Assembly (NCBI GenBank): GCA_963791325.1
Contig: CAWBRU010000018.1
Span: 124,001-188,000, forward strand
Source of the DNA: JBEVJK01 sp963791325
GTDB taxonomy: Bacteria > Pseudomonadota > Alphaproteobacteria > Rhizobiales > Rhizobiaceae
Length of the DNA stretch: 64,000 nt
Direction: 5' to 3'
The position numbers and the translations under genes were made by a program. Shown here one piece after another: positions 56,994 to 64,000 of this stretch. Each line of letters opens with the position of its first letter. The stretch's first letter is position 1. The notes beneath the pieces were generated by a model, which ran no database searches, was not told the origin of the DNA, and saw nothing but the letters and a program-made list of their open reading frames with translations.

Positions 56994-57979
56994 AGCGCCT
57001 GCTCCTGATCGCCCTGCTGGTGGCCCTGGCCGCCGTGCTTGCTTGGCTCTTGGTGCGTTGCGGGCCCGAAAAATCGCCGCCGCCTGTCGCCGGCGGCGAT
57101 TGCTACGAACGCGCCGAGGAGAAGGTCGCCACCTGGAAGGAGGAAGGCCGCGACGCTGAGACCATCCAGAAGCTGTTCCAGGCGGAGCTCGCCAGGTGCA
57201 GCGGCATAGAAGGCGCCTGCGCTGCATTCTTCGGCGCCGGCAATGCCGACCTCGCTTTTCTCGGGCGTGCCGTGCTCACCGGCTCCTTGTCTCCCGCCGA
57301 ATACCTGGCGCGCGTGAAGGACCGCACTGGAAAAATGCGCGAGGCGCGCAAGACACCCGCCTTGTGTGACGCCTACGCTCAGGGCGATGCCGATGGCGAC
57401 CTCGTTCCCGATGACCGCGACAAGTGTCCCGGTTCGAAGAGCCTGGAACGGACAGGTGCGGACGGATGCCCCGATGCATCGCCTCTGCCGGCCGCGCCGC
57501 CCAACGAGGCGGTCGAGAATGCCGCCAAGGCGCTGGCGATCCCGGTGAGCAAAGCCTGCGCGGACGCTCAGCTTCCCGAGCGCGTCGGGGTCCTGAAGGC
57601 CGGCGTGAGCCCCGATGGCCAGTCGTTCCTGCTGGCTGTGGCCTCCGCCACCAACCAGCCGGCCGGGTGCGAGGTGTTTTACCAGGTCGACATCCGCATG
57701 AAGAACAGGTCGTTCTTTCTCGGGCTGGACACGAACAAGGTGTATACGAGGGTGTTTCGAGCCAAAGACGCCGTCACCGGTCCGTTTGCACATCCCACCG
57801 GAATGACGTTCGCGCTCAAGAAGGCCGATGCATCGGTGCCCTGGCGCGACCTCGCTTTCCAATCGGTGGAGCCAGGCGAGGTTGCGCAGCGCTTCTTCCG
57901 GGTGCGGACCGTGAACGGCAATGGGCTGTCGCAAGGTTGGGGCGCCTATACGCTGCTCTCCCCGACGGCATTTCCGTAG
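56990..57979 (+). CDS. Membrane-anchored protein with thrombospondin type 3-like repeat
   Basis: This 329-residue protein is unrecognised as a whole. An N-terminal hydrophobic segment (LLLIALLVALAAVLAWLLV) followed by a cysteine anchors or exports it. A helical region comes next (about 38-110). An acidic TSP3-like calcium loop follows (DADGDLVPDDRDKCPGS), then a C-terminal beta-rich domain of about 150 residues (about 180-329). Several cysteines suggest disulfides in the periplasm. The gene is translationally coupled to the zinc-phospholipase-like gene, so the two products probably work together at the cell surface. Confidence 0.72.
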   Translation: MKRLLLIALLVALAAVLAWLLVRCGPEKSPPPVAGGDCYERAEEKVATWKEEGRDAETIQKLFQAELARCSGIEGACAAFFGAGNADLAFLGRAVLTGSLSPAEYLARVKDRTGKMREARKTPALCDAYAQGDADGDLVPDDRDKCPGSKSLERTGADGCPDASPLPAAPPNEAVENAAKALAIPVSKACADAQLPERVGVLKAGVSPDGQSFLLAVASATNQPAGCEVFYQVDIRMKNRSFFLGLDTNKVYTRVFRAKDAVTGPFAHPTGMTFALKKADASVPWRDLAFQSVEPGEVAQRFFRVRTVNGNGLSQGWGAYTLLSPTAFP

Positions 57980-58018
57980 CCACGGCGCCGCGCGGCGATC
58001 CTGACCCTGCCGGAGCCG

Positions 58019-59152
58019 TCAAACGAAGACGAAGCGGCGGACCGCCGCCTCGTCGACGGTGACCCCGAGGCCCGGCTCGTCACTGACCGCGATCCAGCCA
58101 TCGCGCATGACGATGGGCGCGTCGACGATGTCGTTCTGCATCGGCGACGGCTCGGGCTTCAGCTCGAGAACGAGCACATTGGGTGAGGCTGCCGCCAGAT
58201 GAAGCGACGCGGCGGTGTTGATGGCGCTCGACCACGAATGGGCATTCCACGACATGCCGGCATCGGCGGCGAGGTCGATCACCTTTTTCGTCCCGGTGAC
58301 CCCTTCCGCACGTCCCGGGTCGATCATCACGACATCGAGCGCGCCGCTGTTGATCAGTCGGCGAAAGTCGGGGACGGTCCACCCCTTCTCGCCGGTGCAG
58401 AGCGCCGTCGCGGTACCGGCGCGAAGCCGTTTCCAGCCCGCGATGTCGCCTTCCGGCAAGGCGTCCTCGAGCCAGTAGAGCCGGAAAGGCTCGAATGCTT
58501 TGGCCATGGTGATGGCGTGGCTGGCCGTCCATCCGGACCCGGCGGCAACGTCGACGATGATCTCGGCATCGTCGCCGACCGCTTCACGCACCGTCTTGAC
58601 GATCGCCAGATCACGCGCGGCATCGCGGCCGAAGGCGATCGACAGGTCGTGCCCCCAGCCGCCTTTCAACACCTGGTAGCCGCGCGCCTTGAGATCGGCA
58701 AACTGCCGGCCGATGCCGGCGAGATCGGCGGTGTCGAAGATGATCGACGAGGCCGCCCGAACGCGGTCGCGGCGCTTGCCGCCGAGCAGCCGGTGAAGCG
58801 GCAGACCGGCAATACGTCCGGCGAGGTCCCACAGCGCCATGTCGATCGCGCTGATGGCGAACGTCACGATGCCGCCATTGCCAGACCAATAGGTCGAATC
58901 GCGGAATTCGGCCCAGATCGCCTCGACGTCGCGTGCGTCGCGGTCGATCAGCCGCTCCCGGAAGCCGCGATCGACGATGACCTTCATGGCCAGTGCGGCG
59001 TCCTCGCTGCCGGTGATGGCCTCGCCCCAGCCGACCGCCCCGCCGGCGGTTTCCAGACGAACCAGCGTCACGTGGCGGGTCTTGCCGTTGTTGTTGGGTT
59101 CTGCGTAGCGCAGGGGAAAGGCTTCGACCCTGCTGATGGTCTCGTCCGTCAT
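58019..59152 (-). CDS. Enolase-superfamily (mandelate racemase-like) enzyme
   Basis: This 377-residue cytosolic enzyme abstracts a proton alpha to a carboxylate, usually dehydrating or epimerising a sugar acid. Metal ligands appear to be Asp201 (IIVDVAAGSGW), Glu229 (LYWLEDALPEGD) and Glu255 (LCTGEKGWTV). The Asp278/His305 dyad (VMIDPGRAEG, SWNAHSW) matches the mandelate racemase pattern. The KxK motif is altered to Lys163-Gly-Gly (VLKGGWG), so only one of the two lysines remains. This favours a dehydratase-type mechanism based on His305. It is the last gene of the LacI-linked operon and overlaps the dehydrogenase gene by four bases. Confidence 0.88.
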   Translation of the reverse strand: MTDETISRVEAFPLRYAEPNNNGKTRHVTLVRLETAGGAVGWGEAITGSEDAALAMKVIVDRGFRERLIDRDARDVEAIWAEFRDSTYWSGNGGIVTFAISAIDMALWDLAGRIAGLPLHRLLGGKRRDRVRAASSIIFDTADLAGIGRQFADLKARGYQVLKGGWGHDLSIAFGRDAARDLAIVKTVREAVGDDAEIIVDVAAGSGWTASHAITMAKAFEPFRLYWLEDALPEGDIAGWKRLRAGTATALCTGEKGWTVPDFRRLINSGALDVVMIDPGRAEGVTGTKKVIDLAADAGMSWNAHSWSSAINTAASLHLAAASPNVLVLELKPEPSPMQNDIVDAPIVMRDGWIAVSDEPGLGVTVDEAAVRRFVFV

Positions 59153-60222
59153 GACGCCTCTCTCCCTCCGATCTGCACGGTGCGGCCCTCCTTGGCTGCC
59201 CGGTACATGGCATCGATGAATTCGACAGTGAGCACCCCGAGCGAGGCGGGCGAGCCGTTGGTGCCGCGGCCCAGAACGATGTCGACCAGATTGTCGGCCG
59301 GCGCCCAATCCGGATAGCGCTCCTCGGCCGGGGGCCCGGGAAACGGGCTGATCTCCCCGCCTGCACCATAGAGCGCTGCCTCGCCCTCGTTGACGTCGAA
59401 GACGATGTGGCCCTTATCGCCGAAGATGCGGTATTCGAGCATCTCTTCCTGGCCGGGCAGAACCGAACCCGTCGAGCCGAGCGAGCCAATCGCGCCGCCG
59501 GCGAAGCGGATGACCGCGGCGTCGGCCAGATCGACCGCCAGTTCGAAGGTTTCCGTCAGCGCGGCGACGCCGGTCGGCTTAAGGCCGGTCAACAGAAAGA
59601 GCAGCGCCGCGCTGTGGGTCACCTGGGTCTGGCCCTGGCCGCCGCCGGCGATGACCGGATCGGCATAGGTGCGATGGTCGGGCGGGTTGACAGCGTAGTC
59701 GAGGATGTCGCGATAAGGCTCCGGATTGCCTCGATAAAGCTCACGCACGATCGACGCAAATTGGCACGACACATATTCGATGGTGCCGATCCGCCCGTCG
59801 GCGACGGCATTGCGGACCGCCAGGACCTGCCGGTTGTAATGCCAGGGATAGCCGATGATCAGCTCGACCTCGCGGCGCTCGGCCAAGGCCGCCAGTCCGC
59901 GGGCATCTGCGGGATTGATCGTCATCGGCTTCTCGAGAAGGAGATGAAGGCGCCTGTCGAGGACGCTGCGCGCCAGTTCGGCGTGCGTCGCGTGCGGCAC
60001 AGCCACGATCGCCGCGTCGAGCTCGACGCCTGCAAACAGGGCCTCGGCGCTGGTGAAGACCCGGTTCGGCGGCACACCGAAACGCTCGGCGGCGCGTTCG
60101 CGGTTCTGCCGGTTCGGGTCGGCGATCCCGGCAATGGTCGCATCGGGATTGGCCTTGAGCGCCGGCATGTGGGCGCGGGTGGCCCACCAGCCGCAACCGA
60201 TCACCCCGATCTTGGCGCTCAT
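59149..60222 (-). CDS. Gfo/Idh/MocA family oxidoreductase
   Basis: This 357-residue NAD(P)-dependent dehydrogenase has the N-terminal Rossmann motif IGVIGCGWWATRAHMPAL and the catalytic-lysine motif LLLEKPMTINPADA. A C-terminal substrate domain begins at YPWHYNRQV. Members oxidise sugars, inositols or their derivatives. It overlaps both neighbours by four bases and so is made together with the transporter and the enolase-type enzyme. It probably oxidises the imported sugar before dehydration. Confidence 0.9.
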   Translation of the reverse strand: MSAKIGVIGCGWWATRAHMPALKANPDATIAGIADPNRQNRERAAERFGVPPNRVFTSAEALFAGVELDAAIVAVPHATHAELARSVLDRRLHLLLEKPMTINPADARGLAALAERREVELIIGYPWHYNRQVLAVRNAVADGRIGTIEYVSCQFASIVRELYRGNPEPYRDILDYAVNPPDHRTYADPVIAGGGQGQTQVTHSAALLFLLTGLKPTGVAALTETFELAVDLADAAVIRFAGGAIGSLGSTGSVLPGQEEMLEYRIFGDKGHIVFDVNEGEAALYGAGGEISPFPGPPAEERYPDWAPADNLVDIVLGRGTNGSPASLGVLTVEFIDAMYRAAKEGRTVQIGGREAS

Positions 60223-61223
60223 GCTTCGGCTCCCCGATGGCGCGAAAGTTCGTCGTAGAGCACGGCGACAAGCAGGACACAGCCCTTGACGACCTGGTGC
60301 CAGAACGCCGGCACGCCGATCAGGATCAGGCCGTTGCCGATCATGCCGAGCAGGATAAGGCCGATGAAGGTGCCGGCAAGCCGGCCGCGGCCGCCGTTCA
60401 GGCTGGTGCCGCCGAGGATCACGGCGGTGATCACGTCGAGCTCGATGCCGAGGCCGGCGCTCGGCTGGGCGTTCCCGGTGCGGGCGACGAACACCAGTCC
60501 GGCCACCGCCGACAGCACGCCGCAGGTGGCGTAATGGGCGATACGCCAGCGCGCCACCGGAACGCCGGCGCGCTGCGCGGCCATAGCGCTCGACCCGATG
60601 GCATAGGCATAGCGGCCGAACAGGGTGCGCGGCATCGCCCAGGCGAACACGATGAAGATCACGATGAGCAGCCAGACGATATAGGGGATGCCGAGGAGGC
60701 TGCCGACGCCGAAGCCGAGGAACCGCGGAGCCGAGATCACCAGCTCGCGGCCGCCGGAGATGACGTAGCTCAGCCCGCGCACGATCGACAGCGTCGCCAG
60801 CGTCGCGATCAGCGGATTGATCCGCGCCTTGCTGATGATGACGCCGTTGAGGACGCCGACCGCGAGCCCGATGAGGAGAGCCGCGAGGAAGGCGAGCGCC
60901 AGCGGCACGCCCTGGTTCACCATATAGCCGGCGGTCATCCCGGCAGCTGCCATCGTCGAGCCGACCGACAGGTCGAAGCCGCCGGCGATGATGACGATCG
61001 TCTCGCCAACTGCGAGGATGCCGACCACCGCCGCGCCCTTGCCGATGTTGAGCAGATTGGTCGTGGTCAGGAAGTAGGGCGACACGAAGGTCAGCAGGAT
61101 GGCGAGCAGCATCAGGATGGCGAGCAATCCGAGCGGCGCGTCGGATCGACTGCCGCTGCGGGCGGGCAGCCCCTCGACCTTGCTGCGGCCGAATGCCGTC
61201 AACCGGGCGATCGCGCCGCTCAT
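60219..61223 (-). CDS. Sugar ABC transporter permease (RbsC-like)
   Basis: This 334-residue inner-membrane permease of the ribose/xylose family has about nine hydrophobic segments. Family blocks include ETIVIIAGGFDLSVGSTMA, VLNGVIISKARINPLIATLA and ILGGTSLNGGRG. A single permease gene implies a homodimeric channel. It overlaps the ATPase gene and the dehydrogenase gene by four bases each. Confidence 0.93.
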   Translation of the reverse strand: MSGAIARLTAFGRSKVEGLPARSGSRSDAPLGLLAILMLLAILLTFVSPYFLTTTNLLNIGKGAAVVGILAVGETIVIIAGGFDLSVGSTMAAAGMTAGYMVNQGVPLALAFLAALLIGLAVGVLNGVIISKARINPLIATLATLSIVRGLSYVISGGRELVISAPRFLGFGVGSLLGIPYIVWLLIVIFIVFAWAMPRTLFGRYAYAIGSSAMAAQRAGVPVARWRIAHYATCGVLSAVAGLVFVARTGNAQPSAGLGIELDVITAVILGGTSLNGGRGRLAGTFIGLILLGMIGNGLILIGVPAFWHQVVKGCVLLVAVLYDELSRHRGAEA

Positions 61224-61984
61224 GCCGGGGCCCCGAGCGCATCGCCGGTCATCAGCGCGTGCATGGCCGCCATGGTCCGTTCGGGGGACTGGGCGTGCGG
61301 CGCCAACGCGCCGGCAATCTGGCCCTGGCGCACGACCACGATCCGGTCGCAGACATGCAGAATGTCGGTGAAGCGATGCGAGATCATCAGAATGGACACG
61401 CCGCGCGCCTTCAACTGCTCGATCAGGCCCATCAGCACCCTGATCTTCTCGGCCGATAGAGCGGCGGTCGGCTCGTCCAAAAGCAGCAGGCGGGGCCGGA
61501 ATTGCAAAGCCCGCGCCACCGCGACGAGCTGGCGCTGGCCGCCCGACAGAGAGCCGACGATGCGGTCGGGCGCGATATCGACGCCGAGCTCCTGCATCAC
61601 CCGCCGCGCCTCCTCCTGCATCGCCCGCCGATCGAGCAGGCGAATGGGCCCGAACCGGCGGCGGCGTTCGCGGCCGAGGAAGACATTGGCGGCAATGTCG
61701 AGGTCTCCGCATAGAGCGAGGTCCTGGTAGATCATCTCGATGCCGACGGCGCGGGCGTCGAAGGGACTGCCGAAGGCCACCTCCAGCCCGTCGAAGCGGA
61801 TGGTTCCCGTCGTCGGCGGAAAGAGGCCCGAGAGGATCTTCACCAGCGTCGACTTGCCGGCCCCGTTGTCGCCGATGAGGCCGACCGCCTCGGCCTTGCC
61901 GATCGTGAGATCGACATGGCTGAGCGCGGTCACGGGGCCGAAAGTCTTCGACACCCCGTGCAGTTCCAGAAGCGCTTCCGACAT
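61220..61984 (-). CDS. Sugar ABC transporter ATPase, single NBD
   Basis: This 254-residue ATPase has Walker A GDNGAGKST, Q-loop YQDLAL, signature LSGGQRQL, Walker B LLLLDEPTAAL and H-loop ISHRF. It has one nucleotide-binding domain rather than the two fused domains of RbsA/XylG (about 500 residues), so it should work as a homodimer, like the FrcA type. It is the first of four genes linked by four-base overlaps, 18 bases after the binding-protein gene. Confidence 0.93.
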   Translation of the reverse strand: MSEALLELHGVSKTFGPVTALSHVDLTIGKAEAVGLIGDNGAGKSTLVKILSGLFPPTTGTIRFDGLEVAFGSPFDARAVGIEMIYQDLALCGDLDIAANVFLGRERRRRFGPIRLLDRRAMQEEARRVMQELGVDIAPDRIVGSLSGGQRQLVAVARALQFRPRLLLLDEPTAALSAEKIRVLMGLIEQLKARGVSILMISHRFTDILHVCDRIVVVRQGQIAGALAPHAQSPERTMAAMHALMTGDALGAPA

Positions 61985-62002
61985 CGGTCCGGCGGCCGTC
62001 GA

Positions 62003-63109
62003 TCAGGGATAGACCGATCCGACCGTCGCTTTGTCGAGGAATTTGTGCTCGATATGCACCTCGTCCGGCACTGCCACTCCATCGAGAACGTCGAGGCCGA
62101 TCGACATCACGTAGTCGGGATACTTTTCCGGAAAATAGGCGACGCAGCCCAGGAACTTGGTCGTCTGCGGGTCGCCCTCCTTGGTCGATGCGACGCCGAT
62201 CTCGTCGCAGCCGAGGCCGACGGCAGCGCCATCGCGGCCGTTCTGCGCCAGCGCCTTGGAGATGCCTGCGGAGCGCGCATCGTCGATCGATGTGCCGAGG
62301 ACGAAACCAGCGCTCGGATTGGCGGTCAGCCAGTCGGTGGTCTTGGTGAGCGCTTGCTCCGTCGTGCCGGCGTCGAAGATCTCCGATTTGATGCGGTCGG
62401 CCGGCAGGGCTCCGCAGATCTCCTGTACGCCGTCGACGAAGCCGGCGATCCGCTGGTTGGCGGCGTCACCTTCGCCGGGATTGACGCCGTTGAGGAGGGT
62501 GATGTCGCCACATTTGCCGAGCCCTTTGGCATATTCGCCGGCGGCCTTGCCGCCGATCTCGCCCGAAATGTAGTTGTCGGCGCCGAAGAAGATGGCATTC
62601 GGGTGCCATACGTCGATGTTGACGACCGGGATCTTGGCCTCGTTGTAGATCTTCATGATCGCTTCGGCAGCGCCGGACTGCCAGTTGGAGACGATCGCGA
62701 AGTCCGGCTTCTGCTGCGACAGCTGTTCGGCGCAGGTGACCGCCTTTTCGGCTTTGAACTCTTGGTCGCAGTAGATGATCTTGATGCCGAGATCATCGGC
62801 GATCTTGTAGATGCCCTTGTGGATCGAGACGGAGAACGGAATCGCCGCCCAGCCTTCGGCGAAGGCGAAGGTGAGGGGCTTGGCAGGCTTCCTCAGATTC
62901 GGCTGATAGGGCTTCGAGGCGTCGCCGGCCGCCGCCGCATAGGCGCCGCTTGCCTTATCGTAGGTCCATAGGCTCCGCTCGGTGGGCAACAAGGCGCCCT
63001 TGATGCCGCTCGCAGGCCGCGGGGTGAAGGTCTCGGCGAGACCCGGGGACGCAAGCGAAACCGCTGCGGCAAGGACGGCTGCCGCTGCAGCATTTCCACG
63101 GATGTTCAT
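62003..63109 (-). CDS. Sugar ABC transporter substrate-binding protein
   Basis: This 368-residue periplasmic protein of the Peripla_BP_4 (ribose-binding-like) type has a signal peptide (AAAVLAAAVSLASPGLA). About 50 extra residues precede the usual binding fold, which begins near residue 77 (LTFAFAEGWAAIPFSVSIHK). Ligand-loop blocks include VNIDVWHPNAIFFGADNY and GCDEIGVAST. The ATG at 63109 has GGGAGG upstream and starts the operon; two LacI-type palindromes lie 26-57 bases before it. The ligand is unknown. Confidence 0.9.
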   Translation of the reverse strand: MNIRGNAAAAAVLAAAVSLASPGLAETFTPRPASGIKGALLPTERSLWTYDKASGAYAAAAGDASKPYQPNLRKPAKPLTFAFAEGWAAIPFSVSIHKGIYKIADDLGIKIIYCDQEFKAEKAVTCAEQLSQQKPDFAIVSNWQSGAAEAIMKIYNEAKIPVVNIDVWHPNAIFFGADNYISGEIGGKAAGEYAKGLGKCGDITLLNGVNPGEGDAANQRIAGFVDGVQEICGALPADRIKSEIFDAGTTEQALTKTTDWLTANPSAGFVLGTSIDDARSAGISKALAQNGRDGAAVGLGCDEIGVASTKEGDPQTTKFLGCVAYFPEKYPDYVMSIGLDVLDGVAVPDEVHIEHKFLDKATVGSVYP

Positions 63110-63134
63110 TGGACAGCCTCCCTCGAAATTGCTC

Positions 63135-63148
63135 ACGAAACGGTTCGT
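63135..63148. promoter_or_regulatory. LacI-type operator O1, ACGAAACGGTTCGT
   Basis: A 14-bp palindrome around a central CG has one mismatched pair, the usual form of LacI/GalR-family operators. It lies 26 bases before the binding-protein ATG and about 104 bases from the lacI-type gene. Confidence 0.7.
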
Positions 63149-63158
63149 AGCCCTGAAA

Positions 63159-63166
63159 AAACGTTT
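63159..63166. promoter_or_regulatory. LacI-type operator O2, AAACGTTT core
   Basis: A perfect 8-bp palindrome around a central CG is centred 21 bp (two helical turns) from O1. It would allow side-by-side binding of two repressor dimers on one DNA face in the shared promoter region. Confidence 0.55.
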
Positions 63167-63251
63167 CGCAAGCGATAAAGGTACGGTATGTGGAGGTTGC
63201 GGCGCTGTCAACAGAGTGCTTGCGGGGTCGCCGGCAGGCGCGACAAGGAAG

Positions 63252-64000
63252 GTGGAGCAAGTCAAGAGCGTGCGCGGCAAATCTCTCAGCGGTCCCAGCC
63301 CGAGACGCATCGGCATTCGCGATGTGGCGCAACGCGCCGGAGTCGCGATCTCGACGGTCTCAAAGGTGTTTTCCGGGCGCGGCGAAGTCATGCCGGCGAT
63401 GCGCGAGCGTGTGCTGAGTGCCGCGTCGGAGCTTGGCTATCAGCCCAACTACGTCGCCCAAAGCTTGCGGCGCGGGGCGACCAAGCTGATCGGCTTCGTC
63501 ACCTCGGAGCTGTCCAACCCGTTTTCCGCCGAGATCGTTGCCGGTGCCGAGGACGTGCTGAGACCGGCCGGCTACGCCCTTCTGGTGATGAGCTCCAGCC
63601 ACGACCCGGCGACCGATGCCGCCAATGTCCGCTCGCTCAACAGCCGCCGCGTCGACTGCATCCTGGTTTCGCCGTCGAGCGAGGACGACGACGGGCTGCT
63701 TACCGCTCTGGCCGAGTTCGACGGCCCGATCGTCGCGGTGGAAAGCGAGCTGCAGACCAAGCTGCCTGTCGACGCGGTCTCGGCAGACCATCGCGGCGGC
63801 ATGGCCGACGCCATCCGCCATCTCGACGCGCTCGGCCACCGACGGATTGCCGTGCTCGCCGGCGCCCTGTCGCGGCGCTCCGGGCGCGAACGCCTGGCCG
63901 GGCTGGTCGAGGCCATGCACCGGCACGGCCTGGAGAACGACGCCCTTCCGCTCTTCACCGAGCACCGGGCCGATGCCGCCGAGGCGGAGATCGCACGTCT
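63252..64000 (+). CDS. LacI-family transcription regulator (3' end outside window)
   Basis: At least 249 residues of a LacI/GalR regulator are visible. The N-terminal HTH is IRDVAQRAGVAISTVSKVF, then the hinge YQPNYVAQSLRRGATKLIG and a periplasmic-binding-like sensor (VTSELSNPFSAEIVAGAEDV, VAVESELQTKLPVDAVSADH). The frame runs to the window edge. The start is uncertain: GTG 63252 (AAGGA close by) or GTG 63270 (GGTGGAG upstream). It is divergent from the sugar-uptake operon and very probably controls it, and perhaps itself, through the two palindromes at 63135-63166. Confidence 0.9.
   Translation, partial: MEQVKSVRGKSLSGPSPRRIGIRDVAQRAGVAISTVSKVFSGRGEVMPAMRERVLSAASELGYQPNYVAQSLRRGATKLIGFVTSELSNPFSAEIVAGAEDVLRPAGYALLVMSSSHDPATDAANVRSLNSRRVDCILVSPSSEDDDGLLTALAEFDGPIVAVESELQTKLPVDAVSADHRGGMADAIRHLDALGHRRIAVLAGALSRRSGRERLAGLVEAMHRHGLENDALPLFTEHRADAAEAEIAR

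Overview
The window looks like high-GC alphaproteobacterial chromosome, most likely Rhizobiales (Phyllobacteriaceae/Mesorhizobium-like). The grounds are the gene order glmS - DUF502 - recG - sdhE - mfd, a phosphatidylcholine synthase, an IalB-type secreted protein, many ABC uptake operons, and short intergenic palindromic repeats of a kind common in Mesorhizobium-like genomes. No tRNA, rRNA, CRISPR array, phage or insertion sequence was seen. The identification rests on reading the translated sequence and was not checked against a database.

Layout. 1-7.3 kb is conserved housekeeping: glmS C-terminus, DUF502 membrane protein, recG, sdhE, mfd. 7.3-14.7 kb holds a DsbA-type oxidoreductase with a YejA-like peptide-binding protein, an IalB protein, hspQ, a UbiH-type hydroxylase, phosphatidylcholine synthase and a quinone oxidoreductase. 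14.8-19.5 kb is a BMP-type nucleoside ABC importer (ATPase, two permeases, binding protein), followed by a GST, rimO and a TerC-family protein. 22.6-30.8 kb is a patch of small proteins and regulators: a LuxR-type regulator with a degenerate receiver, a Crp/Fnr regulator, three TGTGA-N6-TCACA-type sites, a methyltransferase, Ohr, and a cNMP-domain/thioredoxin-reductase-like fusion. 31.0-37.5 kb is a tightly coupled Dpp/Opp-type operon ending in an SDR dehydrogenase. Its two ATPases appear to form one consensus and one degenerate ATP site. 38.3-40.7 kb is a two-component pair arranged tail to tail.

40.9-55.3 kb is a type I secretion locus: a ~2950-codon RTX protein with an animal-type heme peroxidase domain, a PrtD-type ATPase, a membrane-anchored cadherin-like/RTX protein and an HlyD-type adaptor. 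The first three genes are interrupted by frame changes (very many in the peroxidase and ATPase, one in the third), although the protein sequence is conserved between breaks. This is either a sequencing/assembly problem or very recent decay. No TolC-like partner is present. It is followed by a secreted protein with zinc-phospholipase C/S1-nuclease-like motifs, translationally coupled to a TSP3-repeat membrane protein.

58.0-64.0 kb is a divergent catabolic locus. A LacI-type regulator (cut by the window edge) faces a five-gene operon: sugar-binding protein, single-NBD ATPase, permease, Gfo/Idh/MocA dehydrogenase, enolase-superfamily enzyme. Four-base overlaps link the four genes from the ATPase to the enolase-superfamily enzyme. 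Two LacI-type palindromes, 21 bp apart, lie in the shared promoter. The likely role is uptake and oxidation/dehydration of a sugar or sugar acid whose identity cannot be read from the sequence.
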